Assembly (NCBI GenBank): GCA_018857735.1
Contig: JABMCL010001030.1
Span: 164,501-228,500 of the forward strand
Length of the DNA stretch: 64,000 bases
Direction of reading: 5' to 3'
Source of the DNA: Alviniconcha marisindica
Lineage: Eukaryota; Mollusca; Gastropoda; Provannidae
The first letter of the stretch is position 1. Every line of letters starts with the position of its first letter. The notes beneath the pieces were generated by a model that saw nothing but the letters and a program-made list of their open reading frames with translations, ran no database searches and was not told where the DNA came from. This document shows positions 36,919 through 48,831 of the stretch, in pieces. The position numbers were made by a program, and so were the translations under genes.

Positions 36919-37879
36919 CTCATAATTATTTGGGGATGTGAAACAGTCTTCATCCATTTGTAAACTAGGAACAAACTAAATAGTAGCATGGAACAGTCAA
37001 ATAGTAGGAGGCCGCCACTGTCAATGGTACGGTATTGATTTTATGCCTGGACTGCTGGCATTTTCTAATCTAATCCTGTGTCATAAAGCTTTCTTTTTTT
37101 GCCTGAAAGCCCACAGATCACCTGAGAATATGAATCTACCTGGGACTAATTGCTCTAACGCAGAGAGCATATGGTATCAATAGTAACTTAAAAGCCTGTC
37201 AGCTTCCCTTGTGATTAATCTCTGGTGAACAACTAAAACTAACTAAAACTTCTTACCTTAACATTTCCAAGTTTTCAAAAGAACCACACTGCAAAAATAT
37301 GTTTCCAGATTCAGTCTTTATCGAACACATTCATTTTTAACATCAGTCTTCTCTGGTTCATGAATGTTGCAGAAAATGATTATGGGGAAGAAAGAAAAAG
37401 AAGCTGTTTTTTTGTTGTTGTTAATGACAGGCAACTTATTAGGGAGTTTTTGTTCTTGCTGTTTTTTCCCCGGTGGTCTTGAATGATGGCTGACAAGGTT
37501 AATAACCTAACTGTTTGTTTGACAACGTTCAGTGCCACTCCAAAAATCCCACCTAAAGTCAGTGTTACTCTACACTATGAGCAAGTAGGGATTGACATGA
37601 AATTAAACTGGACTCTATTACTGCCACATGTACACCAGTGGCCTCTGTGGGCAGCATGGTGGAAACTGGTAATGTCTAAGGGAGCGGAACCTTGTGAAGC
37701 ACTGACATGTTCACAGAAGATACATACAGTACAAGTAATAACAATAATCATAATGTACATTTATCATGTGATCGTCAAGGCCCTGAATGCTCACATGATA
37801 CATATTAATGTAAATACAATATTCTATACACACGCAGAGCACAGTCCTACCAAAGCAATATACATAAGGTATTATATGG

Positions 37880-37916
<37 letters not shown>

Positions 37917-37964
37917 GACTGCAGCAGAAACTGGGTACCGATATTAGCTACAGTGGAAATACTG

Positions 37965-38410
37965 TCAGAAGAGGAAGGTTTTCAGTTTGGCTTTAACAGA
38001 TGACAGTGGGAGTGAAATCCAAATGTGGGGTCCAAAGCAAGAGAAAGTGCGAAAGCCAAGAGTCTTGCGTTTGTATTGCTGGATTTTCAGCATGCAGGTG
38101 TCAGAAGAAGAGTGTAGTGTACAAGACAGAGTACAGACATGCAGCAGTTCAGAAAGGTAAACAGGACCAGAACCATTTATAGCACTGAAACACATACAAA
38201 CGACTTTATATTTAATATGTTCTGAAATGGGAAGCCAGTGCAGTTTTTCCAGGAGAGGTGTTGACTTGTAGTGGTGGGGTGCCAAGAGAACGAGTCTTGC
38301 AGCAAAGTTTTGAATTTTCTGAAGAGGTTGGATGACAGAACTAGGTGTACCCATGAGGAAACAGTTGCAGTAGTCAAGCCATGAGAGGATACAATAAACA
38401 GGTATCAAAA
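37965..38410 (-). mobile_element. CR1/L2-like non-LTR retrotransposon fragment
   Basis: An uninterrupted minus-strand frame of 147 codons matches the region after the reverse-transcriptase palm in CR1/L2-type elements: WLDYCNCFL, then IQNFAARLVLLAP, LHWLPISEHIKYKV, LHSSSDTCML, GFRTFSCFGPHIW and a final KLKTFLF before a stop. It is truncated at about 38410, so the polymerase core and endonuclease are missing. An intact frame suggests fairly recent insertion. It lies on the same strand as unc-13. Confidence 0.88.
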
Positions 38411-39387
38411 TATGTTATATAAACAGACGATAAACAGATGGTTGGTTTTTAATGCTGTAACAATAAATTAAACAAACTTGTGATGTAGTGACTAGTGTTT
38501 TCAACTATATGTGCATTTTTCAGGGAAAGTTGCAGTTGATAAATTAAAATAAATAAATAAATTTGAGTACACACACATACATGCACACATTCACCCCCCC
38601 CCCCCCCCCCCCCCCACACACACACAAACACATACGCCCAGGAACACACACACACACTCACGCACACACACACATAAACACACAAGCACATGTATCTGGT
38701 CAGTGTGATGATGTAAACATTTGGTGTTAAACCACTCACGCAATCATGCAAGCACATTTAAGACACCAATAATTCATATCAGCCATGGACTTCCAAGCTC
38801 TACGTAACTTCCGTCATCACTGACTTCCCCCCAACCCTTCCCCATATTTGTACAGTTCCATTTTCTTTCTGTTTTTACTGTGTTCTAAAATGTGTACACT
38901 AGCCCCCCTCCTCCCACCCCCCACCCAACTGGCTGTAACATTAGGAATTTACATTTTCCGGCAAAAAAAAGTCTTGACTGGGGGTTGGAAGTGGGGGGTG
39001 GGGGGTTAAGTACTGTGACTGGCAACCAGTAACTCTGCTGGTAACTTAAGCATCCACACACAGCTAGCTGGCCTGGGCAAACAGTCTATACATCTATGGC
39101 TCTAACCTACATGTGGTGAGTCATTGAGCCACAACACAACATGTGCCATATGTGCAGTTAAATACTGCAGTTATAATTTCCTATTTGAGTGCTAACTACA
39201 GCAGGTTGCTAAAAAAAAAAAAAAAAAATGTTTAAAAATCCAAAGGGCAATAATTATGACATAAAGCTCATGTTCAGTGTTGAATGAATTTAAAGACAAA
39301 AGCACCCCCCCACCCCCCCCCAAGTTTTTTTTTTTGCTTTGAGGAGGAGTAAAACAACAATGAGCAATAAGCACAAGGGCTTTTCTT

Positions 39388-39430
<43 letters not shown>

Positions 39431-40500
39431 GCTGTTGTTGTTGTTGCTGTTGTTTCTACTTTCTCATTTTAAATCACAATCATGGAAGACGAGTGGTGAA
39501 TATATAGTCACATCAAATCATCCCTACACTTGTCTCATCTTAACAGCTACACGTACACAGCAAAGATGCTTCTGAGCACCAACAGATTACGGTTTTTGAT
39601 TTCTTCAGTTTCTCTCCCCTGTTATGTGTGCAATACACAAGCAAGTAAAATACCCGAAAAAATCAACAGCGGAGGCAGAAAAAATAAAACCACACACACA
39701 CACATGCACAGTCACACACACACACACACGCACAGTCACACATACACACACACGCACAGTCACACATACACACACACACACACACATGCACAGTCACACA
39801 CACACACACACAAATACAGACACCCATTTTTCTTCACCGACTAACTGGCCTTGTCTACCAAAGGTGATGGGAAGCAATATGAGCCAGCTGGAACCCTTGC
39901 AGTGTGGTCTCATCTGTTGTCGCCCCCCCCCCTTTTTTTTTTTTTTTTTTACAGTGATTACCTGTGCTATTTGAATGGGATGGATTACATTTTGCTTCAA
40001 TTCGCTCTTAGATGTGGATCCAATACTTTTTATACCTTACATCTGTTAAAAAACAAAGAAAAGGGGGGGGGGGGAGAAAAAAAGAAAAAAAGAAGAAAAA
40101 AAGAAGAAGCAAGTCGGGTTACAAAAAGAATGAGCAGTTCAAAAGACACTGTCCAGACAAACATTAATTGAAACTTTGAATGTTTGTGTGACCATGACCT
40201 TGTATATACCATGAAACTAAGTGTGGTTGCAAAAGAGTTGTTAAGTTCAGAAGATACGCCACACACTGAAAAATCAGCTCTTAGTCTTAGTGGCCTTCTT
40301 TTAACTAGGCCCCTGACGTTAATTCAGGTGACCTTTGCATCATGTTCTGTATCTGAAGCTGCTGCTCTGCACATGTCATAAATTAAAATTCAAAAAAATA
40401 ATTTGATAAAACCCTTAAAACTGGTTATGTAGGCATGCTAAATACACTATTGTAACATAATGTCTGCACGTTTACTGGAGATATCCTCTTGACTGCATGT
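38411..40500. other. intron with many simple repeats
   Basis: C run (38593-38616) and CA arrays (38560-38690), TG array (39392-39427), CA array with cacgcacagtcac units (39693-39811), C/T run (39923-39950), G run (40062-40075). No exon was found. Confidence 0.7.
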
Positions 40501-40529
40501 CGTATAAGCAAGGTTCCTTAAAAATGTAA

Positions 40530-40855
40530 TTATTATTAACTGAGCTCTCAGAATCATTAACCAATGTATATATCTGACTTAGTGCCAAAAGGTGAGCACA
40601 GAAAGAGGACTGGCAGGTGCTGAAATGAAGTGTGATACAAACCACTACAAAATGGATTTTCAGGATGTGCATTGTATTATGCAATTATTATTATTAATTG
40701 AGCTCTCAGAATCATTAACCAATCTATATATCTGGCTTAGTGCCAAAAGGTAAGCACAGAAAGAGGACAGACAGGTGATGAAATGAAGTGTGACACAAAC
40801 CACTACAAAATGGATTTTCAGGATGTGTATATTGTATTATTCTTTTTTATTATGC
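40530..40855. repeat. 158-bp tandem duplication
   Basis: Two copies share gagctctcagaatcattaac, ttagtgccaaaagg and accactacaaaatggatttt, starting near 40538 and 40697, with about 8% differences by eye. Confidence 0.92.
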
Positions 40856-41164
40856 CTCTCAAAGCTGGGCTTTCACCTCAATATCTCTTCTGAACAGATT
40901 CAACACCACAACGTAGTCTTTCACTATCTTTTCACAAACAGTTATTTGCTCAGAAATGTGTGTGTGTGTGTGTATGTGTGTGTGTGTGTGCGTGCATGCT
41001 TGCATGAATGCGTGCGTGCGTGTTGTGTATGTTTGAATTAATGTGATGTGACACTCCACTCTCAGTTTCACCTCACCCCACTCTCAGTAAATATAGGCAA
41101 ATGAACGATTTAAATATTCAAATCTATATCCACATAGTAATGCATAATACATACTTTAATGACA

Positions 41165-41245
41165 GTATAATTTAATAATAATAATCATTAAAGTATTTGT
41201 AAAGTGCAAAATCTTGTTCGCAGAGACTATTCTAAGCACACAGGT

Positions 41246-41294
<49 letters not shown>

Positions 41295-41301
41295 ACACAC
41301 A
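41165..41301. repeat. retroelement-like tail and CA array
   Basis: The run taataataatcattaaagta followed by tttgtaaagtgcaaaatctt resembles CR1/RTE-type 3' tails. A CA array (41251-41301) follows. Confidence 0.5.
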
Positions 41302-41374
41302 CAGGCACCTGCACACATAAGCATTCTGACTATACAAAGCTCAATTTGCACAGCTTAAAATGGGCAGCAAACAG

Positions 41375-41550
41375 AAACTTTAGATGGACGAACACAGCAG
41401 CAGGGAGCAGCAAACAGAGACTTTAGATGGACGAACACAGCAGCAGGGAGCAGCAAACAGAGACTTTAGATGGATGAACACAGCAGCAGGGAGCAGCAAA
41501 CAGAGACTTTAGATGGACGAACACAGCAGCAGGGAGCAGCAAACAGCCAG
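41375..41550. repeat. 43-bp minisatellite, four copies
   Basis: The unit is gactttagatggacgaaca followed by cagcagcagggagcagcaaa. Confidence 0.95.
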
Positions 41551-42520
41551 GTCATTTCATCCCGAGAAGCTGTCCCTTCATTCGTCTTGATCAGTGCGCA
41601 CTAGTGCACCACCGTTTGGCGCACACACCCTTTTTTTTGGAGGACAACTTCTGACACGAGGTTGTGATAAACCTGTTGCCAGCCCAATTAGTCAAATGTC
41701 GTATAAAAGAGCATCAGCTCTTAGGTTCCAATTTGTACGTATTGTATAATTACAGACGGATAAATGCACTGTGTTAATTATATGCAGGACAGTAATTAGT
41801 AGTGGCCATTGTCAGCAGCCTTCAAAGTTTCCTAATGCCAGATGGTGTTTCAAGGATCAGTCCTAAATGATGTGCCTGGAATATTCATTAACGTTATTAC
41901 TGATTAGTTAATCTGCTCATAATGCCCCAATAGTCACAATTTCCCCGATTCGTGACACTGAATAGAGAACTGCTTTGAGCAATGGTATGCATGGGCTAGT
42001 CTTCCAGCTTCATGGAACTACATAGTACTAGTATTTCATCAAAACAGCCAAGAGCGGAAGCGTAAAACAACTCAGTACAACATCGTTAAACTCAATCAAC
42101 CAAGTCCATGGCAGCTCCCTTGCAACGAGACACGGCACATGAAAAAGTTGTGAATACTAACATTCATGTGCACCCCCCCCCCCCCCCCACATATATATAT
42201 ATGAGAAATCTATAAAAAATAAATCTATAGAAAAGAAAAAGGAAAAAAATCATCATCTAAATGGAGTATAAGGTTACCAAAACTTACCAAGGTTACCAAG
42301 ATGCAAGTTTTCATGACCTCAATTAAGCAATAACACCCCAGAAAAGCTATGTTAATTATTTTTCCCTTCAGTATATATATGCTAAAGTGACTGAAAGTGT
42401 TATTGTGTATGATTATGTACATACACTTACCAATCATTCAAAGTCTGATCACATGTGGATATGAACAACAATGTAACCAAATTCATTTTTTAAGTATGTT
42501 TGCTGTTGCTATTCCTTAAG
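41551..42520. other. intron, TAAT-rich unique block
   Basis: 41680-41960 is low in repeats and holds many TAAT/ATTA words (aattagtc, taattatat, gattagttaatctg), a composition often seen in developmental enhancers. A C run and ATATAT repeat lie at 42173-42201. No exon was found. Confidence 0.4.
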
Positions 42521-42761
42521 ATGAGACAAAGGTGGTCACCAAAACTGGCATGAAAGTGTAAAGCTCAATGGAGGTTATCACCATGCAATGTTTGAAACAT
42601 TTCACTTTAATAATACTGTACTCCAACAAACAGCCAATATTATATTAAGTTTTTTGCAGAACTGGTAAACATGTGCGAACTGCCTGCTTTAAACACACAT
42701 CAGAGAAAAGACAAGCGTGTTGTTGTTCATGCAACTGTCATAAACAGTTCAAACTAGATGA

Positions 42762-42845
42762 TAATGATGATGATGATGATGACAACTGCTTTTATATAGC
42801 GCTATTCTCCGCTCTCGAGCAGACTCACTGCGCTTGCATGTGATT
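42762..42845 (+). mobile_element. retroelement 3' tail fragment
   Basis: A GAT repeat is followed by gcttttatatagcgctattc and cgctctcgagcagactcact, a layout typical of CR1/RTE tails and SINEs that borrow them. Confidence 0.55.
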
Positions 42846-42859
42846 CTGCTGATGATGAT

Positions 42860-43433
42860 GAAGTGATGCTTTATGTCCTCAGATGTCAGTTGACTGACCA
42901 ATGCCGAAGCACGGTGCAATAATTCTTTATGTCCACGGAAACCAGAAGGCTCGTTAGGACGGACAGTCCAGGACGTCCACCTCGACTCTCACACAGCTCC
43001 TGAACCATGTGTGATTCTGCATGAGTGACTAGTTTTTTTATAGTGCATTTTTGACTGAATATCCACCAAAGTGGTGTACTTACAGCGCTGTGTAAATATG
43101 CCTAATCTCGTCCATGTACTTAACAATCACACAGGGTTGCACTTTAGTTGGAGAAGAACTCACAGCCAAACACAAACTTTCAATTTTCAAAGTTTGATGC
43201 CACTGTGACCTTGAAATGAAGCTAAACGGGAGCCAAACTGAAGAAGCATCATTTGCCGTGCTGCTAGGAATGGAATAGAAAATGCACACAACAGTTTGTG
43301 TTTCATTACTTTTGTTTTGTCGTGTTTGCTAAGAACAGGCTCTGAGAGCCACAAAAATGTGTGTGCACAATGATGAGAAAAACACTGACTGAAGTGCTGT
43401 AGTGCATTTTGGGATTCATTGTTCTCTTGGTTC

Positions 43434-43500
<67 letters not shown>

Positions 43501-43790
43501 TAATATATATTGTGTGTATCTCTGCTGACACTATTGCTTTTGTATTGTGTGCTTTAGGTTCATGTCTGGGGCAAGCACTTTTATGTTATATTACACAAAA
43601 CACAACTGTGAGTGCTGCCATTCTGTGCACAGCAGCCTGTGCCAATGATGCCATAAACAAGGCCAGCATGTGCGGCAAAAGTATGTAATAATTAAATACA
43701 GTACGAGCAAACTTGTTTTGCTCTTCATTGGTAGAGGACAAACCAATATGGCACCACCTGGAGGAGCTCAAATGCACAACAAAACAGTAC
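42860..43790 (-). repeat. dispersed element 'A-B', copy 3
   Basis: Reading the minus strand, part A (43790-43590: gccatattggtttgtcctct, ccaatgaagagcaaaac, gaatggcagcactcacag) comes before part B (43005-42890: ggagctgtgtgagagtcgag, gtggacgtcctgga, gtttccgtggacataaag). This is the order of copies 1 and 2. A fourth, partial B lies at 43955-44005. A TG microsatellite (43437-43498) has expanded inside the element. Confidence 0.75.
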
Positions 43791-44005
43791 GTTGATAGAA
43801 AATAGCCAAATGTTGCAGTCAGATCAAAATATTTGCATAATTTCTATGTTTTCAGCCAACTCGTGTCTTCAGTTGGGTTCCCCATTAATTACTGAAAGTG
43901 CCCATGAGTATGTAAATAAGTAGTCTCAGTATGCAAAGGTAAGTAAGTAAACATGGTGCTTAACATCCACGGAAACCATAAGGTTTATTAGGCATCTGTC
44001 ATGTT

Positions 44006-45297
44006 TATAGTTTCTCAGTTCCCCATTAATTACTGAAAGTGCCTGTGAATAGGTAAAGAAGTGTTCTCAGCACGCAGTTTGGTGTGTATCATTTTTATAG
44101 TTTCTCAGAAAATTGCAATCCGGTGTTCAGTACTGCTACACATAGCTGGCCAGTAAATTCACGTGTGCATCTGTTTTTCCTCATGTAAGTAAAACAAAAC
44201 AACAACAACAACAACAACACAAACAAACAAACCAACCAAACGTCAAACAAACATACAAGACATCCGCAAAAATAAACACAAGACTAAACTTTTACTCACA
44301 TCAAGTCTGCACTAAAACCCAAGTGAGCCCACAACTTAAAAACAACACACAGAACTTTCTCATTATCAAACTGCCGCTGAACAAAATGCCAATGATGTAA
44401 CTTGTAGGAAATGTCTCATACAAGCCTAGCTCCCACCCTGTCTCTTGTGCCTTTTGCAGCAAAGGTCAGAAGGGTAATTAATACCTTTTGAAGGAAAGCA
44501 GCAATTATACACAGGGCCAGGGACAACAAAAAGGTTATCTGATCACTTGAAAGCACACAGGAATCTGATGACAATGAGAGTGGTGAGACGAGGAGAGATA
44601 ATAACAATGGAACCCCTCAACGATGCAAGGAGTTGGAGTGGAGAAAATGGTTTCTGGAGAACATGGCTGTAACGACCAAAGTCTTAAAGGTGCAGCATCG
44701 AGGAAGAAGTGGAGGCGGTTGTGAAGGAAGGTGATGATGCAAGGAGATGAGCAGCGATGGCTGATGATGACAATCACTACAGGGCTAATCTGGGCATCTT
44801 TCAGCACACACAAAATAATAGGATTTTGTAACCAATATCAACAAGAAGAAAAGCACATGCCTGAACAGCCTTCCAAACGGACAAAACTGTCTTATTTGAG
44901 TTTCAAATGGTCTAAAGTTACCTTAATTTTTATTTTTTTATTTTTTAAAGGAAACAATTCTAGGTAACCAAAATGGGTATAAATGTGGTAATCTGGAAAG
45001 ACTGGAGTACAAAGTTTTGATGAGCTCAATTAAACGTCGCTTTCAAAGCACAGTTTGAATGCAAATGTCCACTCTTCTGCAATCTTGTTAGACACAATGA
45101 GAAAATGAGTGAGGTCCACCATCAAGGAAGTTCTTGACAAAAAATCAGCCTATCAAAGACAGTGATTATGACCAAGATTTATAAGATCCTCGGGCCTAGG
45201 AGGCAAAGGCAAATGTTTGAAAATCTGTTCAAAACTGGTGAGAATGTGGGGGCTGTATACTTTATGAACTTCAGGAAATGCTGAGCTTTGAATGAAG
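44006..45297. other. intron, unique with CAA repeats
   Basis: A short aacaacaac tract lies at 44196-44230. Nothing else was recognised. Confidence 0.5.
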
Positions 45298-45580
45298 CAT
45301 ATGAGCTGAACAGCTGGAGGTGGTGGGATGCTGGTTGCCTGGGGTTCACTCAAGCCTAGCGCTGAAAGGATTACCACACACACAGTGCAATTAAACATTA
45401 AAACGGTGTCTAACACATGGTCAGTGTTTCTGTCAAGTACATTGGAGCTGAACAGCTGGAGGTGGTGGGATGCCGGCTGCCTGGGATTCCCACAAGCCTA
45501 AGCGCTGAAAGGATTACCACGTACACAGTACGATTAAGAACTAAAACAGTGTCCAACAAATGGTCAGTGTTTCTGTCAAA
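45298..45580. repeat. ~140-bp tandem duplication
   Basis: Two diverged copies share gagctgaacagctggaggtg, gctgaaaggattaccac and atggtcagtgtttctgtcaa, starting near 45302 and 45444. Confidence 0.92.
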
Positions 45581-45805
45581 CCTTGAAACATCACAAGAAT
45601 CTCCCCTGAATAAAAATACAATTTAAACTGGGTGAAGTTTGACATAAATGAATTCTAAATAGCGTCCAAGAAATAGGCAACAATAAGGTCTGTGCTCAAC
45701 CCCTGCCAGCAAGTGAGCCAGACAGCCAAACAGGTGGCCACGTTGACAACCACACATTGATCATTATACACTCACATCAATCTGTTTGTGTGAGTCAGTA
45801 ACAAC

Positions 45806-46045
45806 AACTTCTTTACAATTATTTTCTGGTCACTTACCTCCCTGAGTTCCACACACACTTTGTTGAACTGTTTTCTGGTCACTTACCTCCCTGAGTTCCG
45901 CACACACTTTGTTGAACTGTTTTCTGGTCACTTACCTCCCTGAGTTCCGCACACACTTTGTTGAAAACATCAATCCAGCAACTTCTTTACAACTATTTTC
46001 TGGTCACTTACCTCGCTGAGTTCCGCACACACTTTGTTGAAAGCT
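45806..46045. repeat. tandem repeat carrying an exon end and splice donor
   Basis: Four copies of ttctggtcacttacctccct followed by gagttccgcacacactttgt. In the transcript each copy reads TTCAACAAAGTGTGTGCGGA, then a GAG|gtaagtgacc donor. The copy at 46012 is the real exon end (AELSE). The three others would encode AELRE. The third copy (45921-45985) extends further and also repeats the W-I-D-V-F-N-K-V coding part. Confidence 0.95.
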
Positions 46046-46183
46046 TCAATCCAGCGTTTCCTGGCCGGTGAGGTAAGTTGGAAGGTTTGCTGCTCCGGTT
46101 CATACATTTCAAAAGAGCTGTCCACATACTCCTGGGTGCTCTGTCGGCTCACGTTGGAAGAGGACACTCGGCTGTTGGCCGGA
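46012..46183 (-). CDS. unc-13: unc-13 calmodulin-binding helix exon
   Basis: The exon has 172 nt (one nt, 57 codons), ending in phase 0. The acceptor is cttccactag and the donor AGCGAG|gtaagt. The first part, PANSRVSSSNVSRQSTQ, repeats the 55-kb exon. The last part, ARKRWIEAFNKVCAELSE, is a basic amphipathic helix with an anchoring Trp. It matches the Munc13 calmodulin-binding segment, which senses residual calcium for short-term plasticity (family knowledge). The last ~30 coding nt and the donor are tandemly repeated downstream in the intron (45806-46010). Confidence 0.92.
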
Positions 46184-46324
46184 CTAGTGGAAGACACATG
46201 AAACATGGGTTCAAAATCAAAGCAGTGGCGGAATATGTGTCTGCATAGACATTCCATATTTTCTTTCTTTTTTGTTGAATTCTTTTCTCTTTCTTTTTCT
46301 AAAGTTCAATTTCTTTTTCAACTT

Positions 46325-46495
46325 AAGTGTGTTCCAGTGCAAACAGTCACAATAAAATCCAGTGTGTTCCGGTGCAAACAGTCACAATGAAACCCAGTGT
46401 GTTCAGGTGCAGTCAAAATGAAACCCAGTGTGTTCCGGTGCAAACAGTCAAAATGAAACCCAGTGTGTTCCGGTGCAAACAGTCAAAATAAAATC
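46325..46495. repeat. 35-bp minisatellite, about five copies
   Basis: The unit is cccagtgtgttccggtgcaa followed by acagtcaaaatgaaa. Confidence 0.93.
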
Positions 46496-46499
46496 CATC

Positions 46500-46719
46500 T
46501 TCAGGGAGCATTTGGCAGTCATGTAAAACGTGCACCGCGGCAGGTCAGGGCGTAATCTCCATACTGCTGAAGTTTTCCTCACAATCACAGCCTGCAAGCA
46601 AGCATTCCCACTGCAAATGTGACACCTGACCACCTTTCTTCGCCACCGTGCAGTCAGCCTCAATAAACCTCAATGGAAACAGCTGTGAAGGATTCTTTTC
46701 TCGGTGCATGCACCCCCTC

Positions 46720-46752
<33 letters not shown>

Positions 46753-48636
46753 ACATAACATCCACGCTTTTCACTCTGTGGGTCTTTCCCTGCTCTGCCC
46801 CAAAACAAGAGAGTGGGGCAGGGCACCAACAACTGTCCTGCACGATGATGACGCCAGCGAACTTTTTGTTGAATTCCACCAGAGACTCTGTGCAACAAAG
46901 GACATGTAACAGATGCTGGACGGCTGTAAAAGTGCAATGCTAGTCTGACATGCACGTTTCTCTCCTCTGCAAGGATGGTGCACACACGCGGCAAAGGGGC
47001 AACTCCTTGCAAAATGTCAAGCTCCCGCATTGTACATTAGTTCAGCATCTTCTGACAAGTGCAGTGCAGAGACAATCAATCACAATGCAAAAAGAAAGTT
47101 TTTCCTGGGCCAACCGTGACACACAGAAAATGACGGATCTGAAATGTTCACAGTGCCTGTGATCCTGTGCACAGAGCAACAGTTAAACGCGGAGATAAAC
47201 TGGGGCTGAACTGCAAAGGAAAAACTGGCGCACAATCAGTTGAGCTGTTTGTGAGCCATTGTGCATGATCAGCTAAGCAGTTTGTGTGCCCTACATTATT
47301 TGTCTAGTGGTAGCAGCAGATATACTCACTTGTAAACATATCTGATGTTTCCAGTCGCTAAAACAGTAAAAGCGCTCATAACTACATGAAAACAACTAAA
47401 ATAAACAAGTGATTCCAACACACCCCCCTCTCCCCACCCCTTTTACTTTATTGGGGGGGTGGGGGGGGGAGGGGTATAAATTTGGTTCAGCACAATGGGA
47501 CAGTACTCACTGCTCCACACTTTTTGGTCAGTGAAAAGTACTTGCACAAAGTGCTTTTCATGCAAAGTGCCAGCACCTGTTTAAACTTGTGTAATCATTC
47601 TGTTTTTGGTGCTGATCAATTCCGTGTACTTAGCAACTATGAGAAGCTTTAAACAGTATTAAAAGATACCAAGAAAGGTAATAATTAGTTTTAAAAATTG
47701 ATACTACTGTGTCCTTAAAGTAACGTGCTTGTCACTGAATTGGTAGAGCTCAGTAAGTACTTCCATCATGTGACATTTTATGTTATAATATTAAGAGTAT
47801 ATATATATATACAAAAAAACTTTTTTTACCCCATTGTTCGACAGCCTAAAACTGATCATAACACACTCAAACATTTTTCATGTGAGTGTGCAACGCAGGT
47901 GAGCACTGATACCTCAACGGGTTTTCACAAGTACCTGCATGATTCATACCAAAAATGATCTGCTTCATAGAACTGTCTGAATCACACATAACCCAAACCG
48001 GCCATGTTCAGTTGTCGCAACTTTAAACACAGTGCACAAGATGGCATTTCATTCTCATCAGTCAATTTCACTGCCTACATTTACCCGGAAGTTCCGACAG
48101 TCAACTACAAAATCGCATGCATGTAGATGTTCCTGACAAGGCATGGGAAATGATGCACAGCTTCAAGAAAAATTAATCAGCATGTTAATGTCCCTTAGGA
48201 CCTAAGATAATAATTTCAAAAAAAAGCACACACACAAAAATGCAAATGCTCAATAAACTTACACTGAAAGCAGGAAAGTATACTATCAGTTTTTTGTTTT
48301 TGTTTTGTTAACTTCCCAGAAACTGTCAAAGTTCTTTTCTCGGACCATGCACAAAAACCACACAAAGCCCAACAGCTGTTAAATATTGTGCAATCATTCA
48401 AAGACTATAATATATACTTTTAAATGAGAGCCGGCAGTTACAAGAAGTTCATGCTGACTCAAGCACTTGTTGGAGGAAAAGGGCACCAGTTACCTCTCTT
48501 GAATTTGCATCTTGCTGAATGAAGCAATTTTGTTCCTAACAGAAGTAATAATAACAGGGTTTTCTATAGCACCCATCTGCTATAAGGCAGTGCTCAGGGC
48601 ACTGTTCAATAAAACTATCAATGCACACACATGCAT

Positions 48637-48730
<94 letters not shown>

Positions 48731-48752
48731 AACACACATACACACATTATAT

Positions 48753-48831
<79 letters not shown>

